A DNA stretch of 64,000 nt from Akebia trifoliata (taxonomy: Eukaryota; Streptophyta; Magnoliopsida; Ranunculales; Lardizabalaceae): assembly GCA_017979445.1 (NCBI GenBank), contig CM030714.1:44531220-44595219 (forward strand), given 5' to 3'. Shown piece by piece: positions 32,893 through 44,027 of the stretch. The notes beneath the pieces are model-generated. The model worked only from the letters and a program-made list of their open reading frames with translations. It did no database searches and was not told the origin of the DNA. The number at the start of each line of letters is the position of its first letter. The first letter of the stretch is position 1. Position numbers and translations under genes: made by a program.

Positions 32893-35800
32893 GACTTTTC
32901 TCTGGGTGGTGTTCGTAATTTGTTATTCTCCCTTAGAATGTTATTGGTCAGATGATTACACTCACCCCATTGGGTTAAGTTTTGGTGTTGAAGTTCTCTA
33001 ATGTAGTAAATATCTCATGTGTACATATATGTCACTTATAAATTGCATTACACTCTATATGAAGTTCTGAGTTGCTAAAGTGGAATTCTCCTTAAAGAGT
33101 GTCACATGACCAAAATGTGCCAAACAAAATGCAAGGGACAATTCTTATAATACAACAATAAGAACAACTAACTTTAGGGAACTGATATCAGGCAACTAGG
33201 AAGCAAAATGTTTATTGAATGAGTTTAGCATAGATGAAGATAGAAGAAAAACTAAAGTAGATAATGATGATTTTTTTTTATCAATAAAGATGAATTTATT
33301 GATAAGAAGAAAGATACAACGGGGGGTCGAGGGGACCAACCCAAAATAGCAGAAGGAAAAAAAAAAAAAAAGCTGAAAAAGAAACCCCAACAAACTACCC
33401 CAATGTCATCCGACAAACCCTATCCCAATTAACAATAAAGTCTTCGAAGAAGATCCCTAGGAACTCCTTAAAGAGTTTGCTCCAAGAAAACAAGAAAGCC
33501 AAAATAAATAAGATCAAGTCATGAATGTTGGACTCCTTCCCCTAAAAAATACGAAGATTGCGTTCTTTCCAAATACCCCAATAGATCACAAAAGGGGCCA
33601 AGGACCCAAGAATCCTCTTGGATAGGGAGAGGGAGCCTCCCCAATCTAGCCAAAGCTTGAACAACGACTTGAATGAAAGTGGCAAACAACCCATTAATCC
33701 AAAAAGAGATAAGAAATGTGACCAAATTTGATGGGCAACCCGGCAATGAAGGACCAAGTGGTTTGATGTTTCTGCACAAGATCTACAAAGACAACTTGAT
33801 TTGGAGAAATGAAAATTAATTGATCCAAAGTTGACAACTTCCCCAAACTCGCTAGCCAAATAAAAGCTGAAAATTTTCAAGGTACCTTCCCACCCCAAAC
33901 AAGCACATCGGGGAAATCCATAGAACATCTTGGAGAGATGGCGTAGTACATTGTTGTCGCAGAAAAACTACCATTCCTCACCATACCCCACAATCTTCGA
34001 TTGTCCATTCCAACCTCCATATGAATGTTTTCCGCCAAATGAATCAAACTCTCCAACTCCCAATCATTGAACGTCCTCCTAAACCAGAGATCCCAATTTC
34101 TTACCCCATTCACAATGGTTCTAAATAGAGAAATTACTTGGCCTTTCTTCATAGACAAATCGAAAAGGTCTAAAAATTGCTCCAAAAGTGGTCCATCCCC
34201 ACACCACCAATCTTCCTAAAATCTCACCCTAGACCCGCCCCCAACCTTAAACTTAACTTTTTTTCCTAAATAATGGCATTCTTCTTAAGATTCCTTTCCA
34301 AACCCCACTCCCAAACAACCCTCTAGCCGGACCACTTTCCCACCAAAATGATGATTTACATTTTATGTAATTGAAGATTTTAGATTACATTTTACTTGAA
34401 CTTGTTTTGGAAGATCAATTGTGGTCTTCATCTGTTGGTCTATGTGATAATTATTGTTGTTTTTTTAATGGATCAGTGCTTATTGTTTTTGCTATTGCTT
34501 CATGTCCTTCCTATTAGTTCTTATTATGATATTCAGGTTACTTGTACATAGATGTTTTGGAGAAACGGTAAGGTGATTCAGCAGAAGCTGCTTACCTTTC
34601 TTGTGTGTTATTAAACGTGTTGTTCATTGACTTTGAATGCACGGAAAAATTTCCCCACCCATCATCATCGAAGCCTTATGCCAAAAATTCTGGGTCAGCT
34701 GAACGAAGTCTCGTTTGTTCATTCAATTCTATCTAAATTCTTATATTATGTTCATGCATGAATATTTATGGCCTTTACCCATATTTCTGAAAACATCACT
34801 TGGTTATTGTTTTGTTGACTTCTGAAGGTTATAGCTGCAACGGTGGCAAGTGACACTACAAAATACTCTGAAGCGTTTCTTGGAAAACCAAATGAGGAGT
34901 ACTGTGCTTGGATTCTTGACTCTGAAAAGTGGGGAGGTGTGACGAATATCTGTTTTTCTTTCTTTCTTTTTTTCACTAAATAAATGATTCAAGATATGCC
35001 TAATTGACTGTTATTTGTCTGATGGTTTGAGTCCTTACTTGCAGTGGTGATGTTTTTTTTTTCCTCGTTGATAAAGATCAAATTTTGTTAGAAGGGCGTC
35101 AAGGTGACCAACCAAACTTACACAAAAATCTGGAAAATACATAAAGAAACACAACACCACCACCCCCTAACAGATTCCTAAATTTCTTCTAAGGAACAAA
35201 CCCAATCCCATCTCCCCCACGAATCTTCAAAGAAGACTCCTTTGACTTCTTTGAACATTTTACACCAAAAATATAGAGCCCCAACACAGAAATAATGATT
35301 TCCCAGGGATAATGCTCTTTGTGTAGAAATATCCTAAGATTTCTCTCTTTCTATAATCCCCAACAAATAGATAAGACTCCACATTTTCTTCTTAGATGCC
35401 AAAAAAGCATACCCCTGCGGTAACCAACCTTCAAATAACGCCTGCGGTAACCAACCTTCAAATAACGCTTTAATGGGCGAGGAAAATAGCCCACAATGCC
35501 AAACAAAGACTAGAAATGTGACCAAATCTCCATGCAATCTTGTTATGAATAAGAAGAGCTTAGTCGATTTCCCGTTTTGTTTACAGAGGCAATAAAAATT
35601 TGGTATAGGCATACCTCTTTCGATGATAAGATCCAACGTGGTAATTCTTCCCAAAGGAGCAAGTCAAATTAAAATGGATACCTTTGACAGGACTTTCAGA
35701 CCCCAAATGGCTGAAATAGGATATGCTTCTAACTTGTCTGGCAACCCAACAACTAATAGGATATGCTTCTAACTTGTCTAGCAACCTGACAAATAAAACC

Positions 35801-38800
35801 ATCTCCCAATCATTGAAGGCTCTTCTGAAGCCCAAATTTCAGGAGATTCTCCATTCAACCTTGATACAAACCTAGCGATTGACATGACCCATTTCTATTA
35901 TAGATCAAACAAATCCGGAACTTGAAATATTTGAGGCAACAATCGACATCATCAATCTTCCTAGTACCTCTCCCATCCATTTATATTGTTGCACTGAAGT
36001 CATGAATTCATCATTGATTATCCATTGCTAGGGACATAAAATAATAAAAGGTGGCATTACATTTTAGCAGGTGAATACTCAAGGAATTCATCATTATTTA
36101 CACTAATGACAATCCAAATGCTGCATTTTATGTACTGCATCTGAAGCATGAAAATTTTGTTTTGGAAGAATCCAATAATTTTGTTGACGTTTAGTTTCAG
36201 CAGATGGCTTTCTAATTTTGATACCACAAAGCTAAATGTTTTGTTTAAGTCCAACTTGAAGTTAATTGATGAAATTTTCTGATTTGATGTTGCATTTTAT
36301 TCATTATCAGAAACAATATATAACTAGTGTACATCAAATTTGAGTTTCCCAAAAATTACCCTTTCTCATAGAAAAAACCAAGCATCGGTGGACCTTGTCT
36401 AGGTGCAGGTAACATTGATAAATTCGGTTCAAGAGTCCCTCTTTAAGCAACCATGTAATCCAATCATTCCAAAGTTCCACTTTTAAGAACTTATCCTTAA
36501 TGGCAGGTTTGGTATACACTGAAATACTAGTATTTACCTTAACTGGTGCCTGGAAAGCTATGTTACTTGTTTATCCTTACAAAGTGCTAAACAACTCTTT
36601 TCCTTCTTCTTTCATAGATAAAGGAGTGGCTAGGAAGGTGAAAGTGGGTTCAAGGTGGTTTGAACCTAGGACGTTGGAACAACATTTCACATGTCTTACC
36701 AACTTAGCTAAGTTGGCACTTTTTTTTTCTTTCTTATTTTGTTTGGTTAGTTCAATTAAAAACAGAAGCAGTGCTGTATGAGATGTATTTGATTCTCATG
36801 ATTCATAAAGAATATGAAAGATAAACAATCTATGCAGCATGCCATATAATTTCACTTGCACCTGAGGCTGTGCCGGATATTTGGCTTCAGAACTGGAGTG
36901 AGTATATTGGTTACATCTTCCAATGGCTTGGACTGCTCTTGTGGTCCCTAATTACCTGTTGTACTTGTATCATGAAGAGAGCCTGCTCAGTCGCAATCGA
37001 TATAGATCAGGATTTTGAGCACTAGAATCGAATGATCGAAGAATCCTTTTGTGGGCCATCTTTGATATGTTTCAAAATCAAATAAATAATGTTCAAATGA
37101 AGTGTAGGTGATCCAGCATGAACTGAATGACTGCACCAACTGAAAAAGGCCGCAGTATCATGCTAACTGCTTAGCAAGGTTGAGATATATAAGATGCTCT
37201 ACCTCCTATTGGTAAAGGATCATCTCTTCAAAAAGGCTTCCCACTCACTAGTTTAAATTGAGGTTTTTGCTGGGAATATATGCCTGCCATATTTCTGCTG
37301 TTACTTCTCACTTTTTCTTTAATTGATCATTTTTAATTGTAACACAATTTGCCTATAAAACAGATAAAATAAAAATTATTGGAAAGAAGAAATATTCCCA
37401 TTACTTGCCATTACTGCTATTCTCTTGATATGTTGCTAGGATGTGTTAGCTTGAGCCCATTAAACCTATGGAAACCTCGTTGAAACACAAAGCTTCTCTA
37501 TTTAAAATCTTTGCAAAAGAAAAAAAAGAAAACCACTCTCAAATGCTCTTTGAAATTTTGAGTCCTACATTTTACAACTGATGTAGAAAAATCCTGCATG
37601 TTACATGGCATTTTTGGGTCTCCCTGATATTCTCACTAACATACTATATACGAATTGTGTGATCTCAAAGTTTTTTGTATGTCACTAACAGACATAAGAA
37701 TGTAGAGATGCTATGTGTTCTAATTACAAGTTTTATCTTGTTTAAAGGTGCCATTGAGCTTTCAATATTAGCAGATTACTATGGACGTGAAATCGCAGCA
37801 TATGATATCCAAACCACGCGATGTGATTTGTATGGTCAGGTCAGTGTTGGTAATGCCATTGAATCTATAAGTTCAAACAATGTTAGCTGTTGTGGGCAAT
37901 ACTGACGACTTTCTTTTACCTATTGAAAATTACAACAGGCAATGAAGTATCCCGAAAGGGTTATGCTGATTTATGATGGGCTTCATTACGATGCATTAGC
38001 TGTATGTTGCTTTTCCACATCTTTTTTTTCCCAATACATTATCAAATAAGAACCAAAGCAGGGAGTGTCGATTTTCCGACAGCTGATACTTTTTATTTAT
38101 ACTTGCTTGTTACTTGATTTCCATTTATCTTTTATTTATTAGATGTCTCCCTCTGAGGGAGCTCCGGAGGAGTTCGACCAAACAGTATTCAGTGTACGTA
38201 GGGATAGGACCATCGGACCAGTTGAAGGGCTTACTATTAATCTTGTTAAGGATGCACATAGGTAAACTTCTCTCCATCGATTGAAGAAATGGCTTCCCTA
38301 TCTGTATACAGTAATCACTTTTACAATCCAAGGGATCCAAACACCAAGGAAAATATTGTGTTGTGTGCGTACTTGTACGTATACATGCAATGAAAAGAGA
38401 TTTCTCGAATGATAAATCTATTAAGTGACCTTAGTTCGAACATGAATGACACTATATAGTAAAGGAGTCAGGATCCCTCAACTCCTAAGAATGACTCATG
38501 AAAAAACCACATGATCCCAAACTTTGAAAGCAAAATCCAATGGTTGAGATTTATCCTCGGGATAAGTATCTCCAAGATTTGTGCTATCAAGATACTCATA
38601 AATCTCTAACCATTGGATTTTATGCTTAAAGGGTTGAGATCATGTGTTTTTTTCATGAGTCATTCTTAGGAGTCAATGGATCCCAACCCTTAAGTAAATG
38701 TTACAAATTTTAGTTAGCAGCATTTCAACCTTAATGTATCTTGGCATTTGTTGACCTCAGGAAGAGGAGTTACACGGATACTGCCAACTTCACTTTACGA

Positions 38801-38985
38801 TGTGGGGTTTGCCAAATCGGTGTCATCGGCCAAAAAGTAAGTTAAAAAAAAAATATATAATTGCAACGGTTTTCTACCCCATCTTTTCTTCCCCGACTTT
38901 CCTGAAATTTGTGTCTGAAAATATGCAGGAGGCTGTGGAGCATGCACAGGCAACTGGCCATGTCAACTTTCAAGAATATAAATGA
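28970..38985 (+). CDS. OTU2: OTU-domain deubiquitinating cysteine protease (YOD1/OTU1 type)
   Basis: My model joins 28970-29034, 29153-29198, 34828-34936, 37748-37839, 37939-38001, 38143-38261, 38761-38836 and 38929-38985, giving 208 residues, the family's usual plant length. The N-terminus has the catalytic Cys16 in PADNSCLFNAVG, and YDGLHYDAL carries the catalytic His. The C-terminus holds a C2H2 zinc finger (LRCGVCQIGV ... EHAQATGH). Such enzymes cleave ubiquitin from substrates; animal and yeast relatives work with the p97/Cdc48 ATPase in ER-associated degradation. The plant protein is probably cytosolic or nuclear, as no signal or membrane segment is seen. All introns are GT-AG. Introns 2 (5.6 kb) and 3 (2.8 kb) are swollen by transposons, but the coding sequence is intact. 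Confidence 0.92.
29821..30057. mobile_element. hAT-type MITE in OTU intron 2, perfect 8 bp target duplication
   Basis: A 237 bp element with ends CAATGTTGTTAAAT and (minus strand) CAGTGTTGTCAAAT, flanked by GTAATCTT at 29813-29820 and 30058-30065. The inside is full of GCATATGCGA-type words in both orientations. It is non-coding. The 8 bp duplication and TIR form fit hAT elements. Confidence 0.8.
30150..31680 (-). pseudogene. 5'-truncated LINE A in OTU intron 2, antisense
   Basis: Three overlapping minus-strand frames in different phases (31583-31086, 31037-30519, 30628-30263) give the end of a plant L1-type polyprotein: the part after the polymerase core (WKAKYLSKGGKVNLIKS, FLWNN, NGGLGIR), then a zf-RVT-like region (FSVKSFYYCL, VPSKVSFFLCLASLGRILT) and a tail (AIAWGLWRERNNRIF). 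The T-run near 30155 on the plus strand is its poly(A) end. Frameshifts and the missing endonuclease and RT core make it dead. Confidence 0.85.
32726..32885 (+). mobile_element. tRNA-derived SINE with AT-repeat tail and perfect 16 bp target duplication
   Basis: The body has an A-box-like GCTAAGTGGCTAGACC and a B box GGTTCAAACCCC (about 32783-32794), and ends in an alternating AT run (32832-32889). ATATGTAGACTTTTCT occurs at 32710-32725 and again at 32886-32901, a perfect target duplication. It lies in OTU intron 2, sense orientation. Confidence 0.8.
33262..34345 (-). pseudogene. 5'-truncated LINE B in OTU intron 2, antisense
   Basis: Minus-strand frames at 34185-33877 and 33928-33542 (different phases) give RRTFNDWELESL, SFSATTMYYAIS, CLCRSCAETSNHLVLHC and VIYWGIWKERNLRIF, the zf-RVT and tail of a plant LINE polyprotein. 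The plus-strand T-run near 33271 marks the poly(A) end. Only the last kilobase remains. Confidence 0.8.
34640..34735 (+). repeat. Dispersed retroposon tail (R4) in OTU intron 2
   Basis: Contains ATCATCGAAGCCTTATGCC and TGGGTCAGCTGAACGAAGTC, the same tail type as 10161-10235. It lies about 90 bp before OTU exon 3 (34828) and does not touch the coding sequence. Confidence 0.5.
35050..35890 (-). pseudogene. 5'-truncated LINE C in OTU intron 3, antisense, with internal tandem duplications
   Basis: Minus-strand frames at 35835-35581 and 35654-35334 give MGFRRAFNDWEMVLFV, GRITTLDLIIERGMP and LLGIIEREKS, again the LINE polyprotein end. A T-run at 35053-35063 is the poly(A) end. A 27 bp unit (CCTGCGGTAACCAACCTTC...) is repeated twice at 35414-35467, and a 40 bp unit (AGGATATGCTTCTAACTTG...) twice near 35718-35797. 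Confidence 0.75.
36610..36732 (-). mobile_element. tRNA-derived SINE, minus strand, OTU intron 3
   Basis: On the minus strand: an A-box-like CCAACTTAGCTAAGTTGGTAA, then TTGTTCCAACGTCCTAGG and a B box GGTTCAAACC (minus strand of about 36657-36666). This parallels the SINE at 32726-32885, so both are one family in opposite orientations. Confidence 0.65.
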
Positions 38986-39170
38986 AAAAGACAGCTGAGA
39001 GAACCCATAATTTCTTTGGTGAGTTACTTTGCATAGCTAGTTGATTGATTCTATAATTAAGGTTCATCTCATTGGATTGGTGGGGGAATGATATATTAAC
39101 TTTGTTTACTTTTGGAATTCTTGTTGTAGAATGCTTATGATGATGTTTCATACCTACACCACATTTATAC

Positions 39171-39176
39171 AATAAA
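39171..39176 (+). terminator. Likely polyadenylation signal of the OTU gene
   Basis: AATAAA about 185 bp after the stop codon, inside ATACAATAAAAATGC. Confidence 0.5.
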
Positions 39177-39439
39177 AATGCGAAACTGTTTTACTATTGT
39201 GTGGAGGATTTATTTATTATCGTTGTTCATCAAGACGTGGATTGCAATTTACCTTTTATGAAAATGGATCGAATGATCCTCTATTTTTCTTTCCAAATCC
39301 ATTGAACGATACAAACAACTCTGATTTGCCTCTCATTTTTTGTTTGACCCATCATTACCTTGTATTTTCTTAGTGATGGAAGGATTACTACACACTGTCA
39401 CTGCCTGAAAATCAAGATCGATACATCTCTGGTACAATA

Positions 39440-39945
39440 AAATCTTAGTTGATAAGATTAGAAGAGTTAATACTAAACTAAAATTATTGATGAAGGTGAT
39501 TGGAGGTGAGGGTTTTAGAATAAGTAGAACCAAGAGCAAGGATGTGGAGTGTAAATATAGTACATACTCTTAGAATAGATTTGTTCGATAAAAATTGATT
39601 ATCCAAAAATACCATGAAGCCACCACTTTTGTTATCTTTATGGAGAGATTGGAGGTAAGTGTTACCCATAGAATCGAAGTTGGATGGTTATTGTGGTGTG
39701 ATTCTTGAGTGTTTTACGAACGAAATATTAAAATATACCAATCAAATTTAAAAGAATATTTTACTAGATTGCAATAAGACTAGTTATGCTTTATGAAGCT
39801 AAATGTTGGATGGTCAGGTAGTTAATAAAATGAGTGTCTGCGATGAGGATGTTGAGATTGAGGATGAGTGGAAATGTTAGGTTAGATAAAACTATAAATT
39901 AATGCATTTTAAGAAAATGTGGGAGTAGCTCCAATCGGACTCAGA
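39440..39945 (+). pseudogene. Degenerate non-LTR reverse transcriptase fragment
   Basis: Read across several frames, the plus strand gives VNTKLK, GFRISRTKSKDVECKYS, VTHRIEVGWLLW, IRLVMLYEAKCWMV and EMRMLRL, in the order found at the end of a common plant LINE reverse transcriptase (…GFRISRTKTEYMEC… VTHRI.AGW.KW… ALLYG.ECW… MRMLRWM). Many stops and frameshifts show it is old. Assignment is from memory of the family. Confidence 0.6.
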
Positions 39946-40110
39946 TGGTTCGAGCATGGTCAATGAAGGTTCATTACAATCTTTTTTTATTATCGGTCGA
40001 TTGATTACAGTCACAACCCTATTTAAAAGAAAATATTCAAGTTGAAGTTCTAAAAGAACGAGTGGAAGATCCAAATGCATGCAAATTGAAATAGTGAAAT
40101 AGGATATGAT

Positions 40111-40340
40111 CAATGGTTTTAAAACTCATTTTTGACGTCTCGTCTCATCCATGAATGAGACTAAGTTGTCTCGAATGAGTTTTATACTATATTTGAGTCG
40201 TCTCGTTCAACAATGAGACAAATGAACCATGATTTTAAATCTCATCCAATAAGTTTGACTTGTCTATCCCCATCTCGTTGGTGGACGGTCCTAAGATGTA
40301 TTGGATAAGTCGTTTCGGCCCGGACGAGATTTAAAACCAT
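40111..40340. mobile_element. hAT-type MITE, 230 bp, perfect 8 bp target duplication
   Basis: The ends are inverted repeats CAATGGTTTTAAAACTC and (minus strand) ATGGTTTTAAATCTCGTC, with GATATGAT at 40103-40110 and 40341-40348. The inside has repeated GAGACTAAGTTG/GTCTCGTT words. It is non-coding. Confidence 0.75.
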
Positions 40341-40367
40341 GATATGATCACACCTTTAATACCCAAA

Positions 40368-40455
40368 AGATAAGGTTATGTTAGAGTAAAACGGATGAAC
40401 AAGATTCGTTTATCTGACCCCAAATCCTTAGGAGAAGGTTTGATGATGGTGGTGA
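40368..40455 (-). repeat. Dispersed retroposon tail (R5)
   Basis: The minus strand reads AAGGATTTGGGGTCAGATAA, then ACGAATCTTGTTCATCC, the same tail as R2. It follows the degenerate LINE fragment after the MITE. Confidence 0.5.
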
Positions 40456-40488
40456 TAATCAATTGCTTCATTAGATAATTATATTTTA

Positions 40489-41772
40489 GAAAATTTAGCA
40501 AAAAAGTTCCATAGGTTTATGACAATGGAAAAAAAGGGTTACGTTTTTTTTTTATACTAAAAAACATTCTATTTGCTATAGTAACTCGTGTTTTTGAACA
40601 AAAATGTCATTCACTTCATCTTCTTTATTCAACCTTTTGTAAATTATAACTTGCTTCCTCCTAACTATTTTTAGATTCTGCAAAGGAGAGAACTCTCCAT
40701 TCTCCAAAATCTATCAAATAGTTATTAGAATCAACAAAAAATATTTGACTGTGAGGAACGACTAACATCTTGTTGATCTTGGTGAATCTTGTGTTCCATC
40801 CATGATCTATTGGACATTTTCATCAAACGTTATCCTCTCTCATCTTTTTCTTTCATTTCTTTTAAAATTCTTTGTATAATCTTGTATAATTTTATCATCA
40901 TAGTTATACAAATGAAAAATAAACAATGAAAAATGGTAGAAAAAATCTGAAGGATTTTGCGAATTTTTTAGGGCATAGATCTTAAAAATTTTACAATGTC
41001 GAGGCTTGACATTGGACTGTAATAGAACTATTGTCGAACCTATACTTAATATATAATCGTTGAGGTTTGACGCTCCAAAATTTTTATTTACTTATAATAA
41101 TATTTTGTTATGAATTTAGTGTTGAGTCTCTTCAATACTATTATATTTGAACTTATAGTTAATATACAATCATTGAGATCCGACGATGTAAACAACTTTT
41201 ATTTATAGAAGAAATGTTATGTTAGTCATTCGTCGAGGTTCAATGATAGGTAATGTTGAACTTTGACGATAGTACTGTTATATTCTAATGTTGAGTTTCG
41301 ACACTACATAAAATTTATGATCTATGCTTCAAAAAATTATCAAAATCATTCAAATTTTACTACCATTTTTCATTTATATAACTATGAGGATAAAATTATA
41401 CAAAGAATTTTAAAAGAAAGAGAGAGGGATAACATTTGATGAAAATATTCAATAAATCATGGATGGAACACCAGATTCACCAAGATCAGCAAGATATTGG
41501 TTGTTCCTCACAATCAGATCTTTTTTGTTGATTCCAATAGTTATTTGATAGGTTTTGGAGTAAGAATAGAGAATTCTCTCCTTTGTAAAATCTGAAAATG
41601 ATTAGGAGGGAGGAAGTTGTAATTTACGAAAGATTTAATAGAAAAGATGAAGTGAAGGGCATTTTTGTTCAAAAGCACGAGTTACTTTAACAAATAGAAT
41701 ATTTTTTAGAATTAAAATTTTTTTTATTTTAACGATTGTCATAATCCTATGAATTTTTTTTTTGCTAAATGT
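40489..41772. mobile_element. Foldback-like element with arms of about 500 bp
   Basis: The left arm (about 40489-40990) and right arm (about 41310-41772) are inverted copies: AACTCGTGTTTTTGAACAAAAATG matches the reverse of CATTTTTGTTCAAAAGCACGAG, and CATCCATGATCTATTGGA matches TCAATAAATCATGGATG reversed. The outer end on both sides is AYATTTAGCAAAAAA-like. The middle (41000-41300) repeats ATCRTTGAGGTTYGACG-type words. No protein is encoded. Confidence 0.75.
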
Positions 41773-42661
41773 CCAAAATGTTACTTGGTCCCACACCCCA
41801 GTATTGTCAAGTTCTGATCATGATTGGAGAGATGTTTTATTTTAAATGCTTATAAATCAGTGGGCTATAGTTTATGGTGGGTGAGAGTCGTACTACATCA
41901 TTCCACTTGGTTTAAGGTAACAAGCTGTACGAGTACGGTGTATGTAAGAAAAAGCGCAAGTTAAAAAAGTCAAAAACAACTTTCACAATTTTCTTCACGT
42001 AGGTCCCGTGTTTTAATAGAAAACTAAAAAAAACAAATTATGTCAAATCGATGTGTGATGATGTATGCTGATGCTGATTGATGTGTGGGTCCCACTGAAA
42101 ATCGAAAATTCATGAATGATGGTGATGATGGTGATGGTATGATGCTGATGGATGTGGGGTCCTCATTAATATACAAAACTCCATGTCCCTTTCTTGATAC
42201 AAATAGCTAACCTCTCCCTCCCCCTCTGACACTATCCATCAATTTCCCTTAAAAGCACCTCTTTGGCTGTGGGACCCACATTGTTCATTATTTTGTGCTA
42301 TCTTGCGCATCATGATTGATGAAGGAAGGAGTCAAATCGTTTAAATGGATTTTTAATTATTTATTATGATATATTTATATTTAATGATCATAATTATTTA
42401 TTATTCTTAAGTGGATTGGTAGATGTTTAGTCGTAAAGTCGTATTTTTAGATAAAGGGTCAGGTTCGATAGATAAAATTGTAGATAATACGTTTTATTTT
42501 ATATGAACTAAAAGTTTTGGAATGATTTGATTTTTGTGAGGGTGATGAATAGATCATCCTCCTTTTTAAAATTTCTAATCCTAATTTATAAGTTGAAAAA
42601 TTGTGGATTATTAATTTTTATTGTTAGTTTGTAACTATTTTTTATGGGGTTAGAAGTTTCG

Positions 42662-42732
42662 GAATGGGCTGATTTTTTGTGAGGATGATCTCCTCACCAT
42701 AGAGATCATCCTCACAAAAAATCAGCCCATTC
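42662..42732. repeat. Perfect palindrome, 31 bp arms with 9 bp loop
   Basis: Arms 42662-42692 and 42702-42732 are exact reverse complements (GAATGGGCTGATTTTTTGTG... ), with loop CTCACCATA. A degenerate relative lies upstream at about 42512-42575 (TTTGGAATGATTTGATTTTTG, GATCATCCTC). It is probably the centre of a MITE. An RNA copy would form a strong hairpin. Confidence 0.9.
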
Positions 42733-43009
42733 TGAAAATTTTTAATTATATAAGACAAAAATTTATTTAGAATATTATCCTTCTATAAATATTTAATTAA
42801 TTATTTAATGTATAAAAAACATGATTGATTCGATCGAGTTTACTTAATATCGACCAATAATTTCAAAATTTCATACGTGCATCTTGAATCTCAAAACAAA
42901 TCATTGTCATGAAAAATGAACATTGACTATCTCGCTCAATACTTCCAAGTTTGAGATGACAAGCTCAACTTTTTCAACAAAGAGTAGAAGTTTGTATGAT
43001 TACAAAGAA

Positions 43010-43210
43010 TATATTTTCATTGAAGATGAATTCCATGAGAAAATGAAAATAAATTCAATCATTTGATAGCACCTATGAAAGTGTCATGAAGGAGAGTTGG
43101 ATTTTAGTTTTGGAAGGTGGAATATAACTTTTGAAGGAGGAAAATTCATTTTCCTTAAAATGGAGTGGGAAAAACGTTTTTCTTAAGTGTGGAAAATCAC
43201 TTTAAATGAA
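43010..43210 (+). repeat. Distant copy of repeat family W
   Basis: Shares ATTTGATAGCACCTATGAAA, GGAGAGTTGGATTTTAGTTTTG and GGAAAATCACTTT with the W copies inside the TH2 array, about 25 kb away. It shows W is a dispersed repeat and not part of the TH2 gene. Confidence 0.45.
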
Positions 43211-43482
43211 TCCTGAGGGATTGGCTCAATGACAATTTTGAATTGATAGGCGATAAAAGTCCATAGGTCGTGAGTTCGATACCCAGTATGAGTAGAGCAT
43301 TAATTCCTCGCGGCCACTCGCGAGGGCGCACCGTCACTTACTTGATGATTGTGATGTGCGACCGTTGCTCGTGCCCAAGAGAAGGGACCCACACACCTTA
43401 GCCTATCATTTAGCTCTTCTAGTCCTATTATCAGACATAAGTTTAGATAACTCGTCATATAAAAAAATAAAAAAAAAATTGT
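43211..43482 (+). mobile_element. tRNA-derived SINE, plus strand (family S2)
   Basis: Begins TCCTGAGGGATTGGCTCAATG (A-box-like) and has a B box GAGTTCGATACCC at 43272-43284, then GAGGGCGCACCGTCAC and an A-rich end. The copy at 54484-54775 is in the opposite orientation. Confidence 0.65.
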
Positions 43483-43484
43483 AA

Positions 43485-43678
43485 GGATTTTGTAATTCAA
43501 CTTGACAAGATAACTCAATAACTCAATTGACATGTATCTTGTAAGAGTCATAGATTTTTTCCCTCGGGATACACAACTACACGTCCCCATAAAACATGTG
43601 CAGTTGTGCATCTTGAGGAAAGATCTATGTCAGTTAGTTTTTGAGTTATCCTATCAAATTGATTTACAAAATCAACCC
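43485..43678. mobile_element. Hairpin MITE (family H), copy 1
   Basis: Imperfect palindrome of about 195 bp. The left end GGATTTTGTAATTCAACTTG and right end (minus strand) TTGATTTTGTAAATCAATTTG are followed in both arms by GATAACTCAA, then ATAGATCTTT-like and CCTCGGGATACACAAC. It abuts the SINE at 43211-43482. Confidence 0.7.
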
Positions 43679-44027
43679 TAAAAAAAAAAAAAAATCACTT
43701 TAAATGAAAAAATTGAAGTTAGAGAAATGTCCAATCATATATCTAAAAATCGTATTTTTCTTTTAAAAGATATATAATTAATGTTGTAATTTTCATAAGC
43801 AATCACATCATCACCCTCGCATTAAAAGGTGGGGTCATTGCTAACATACGCACATTGCACCAATTTCACTAAAATGCTACTAATAATAATACAGGGAGAC
43901 TACACATTGGAATTGTGTTTAGGCTCAACGGTTGTAGCGTGACTCGACTTGAGCGAGTTCACTCGACCGAATCAACGCCTAAGAAAAAAATTACAATAAT
44001 TACAAGTTTCACTAAAACGGTTGATAG
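43679..44027. other. Spacer 3' of the S40 gene
   Basis: No gene or clear element. The part nearest 44027 is probably the 3' untranslated region of the minus-strand S40 gene. Confidence 0.35.

Noticed and set aside
37675..37905. Separate 76-codon gene
   Set aside because: It is OTU exon 4 (AIELSILADYYGREIAAYDIQT) read through into both flanking introns.
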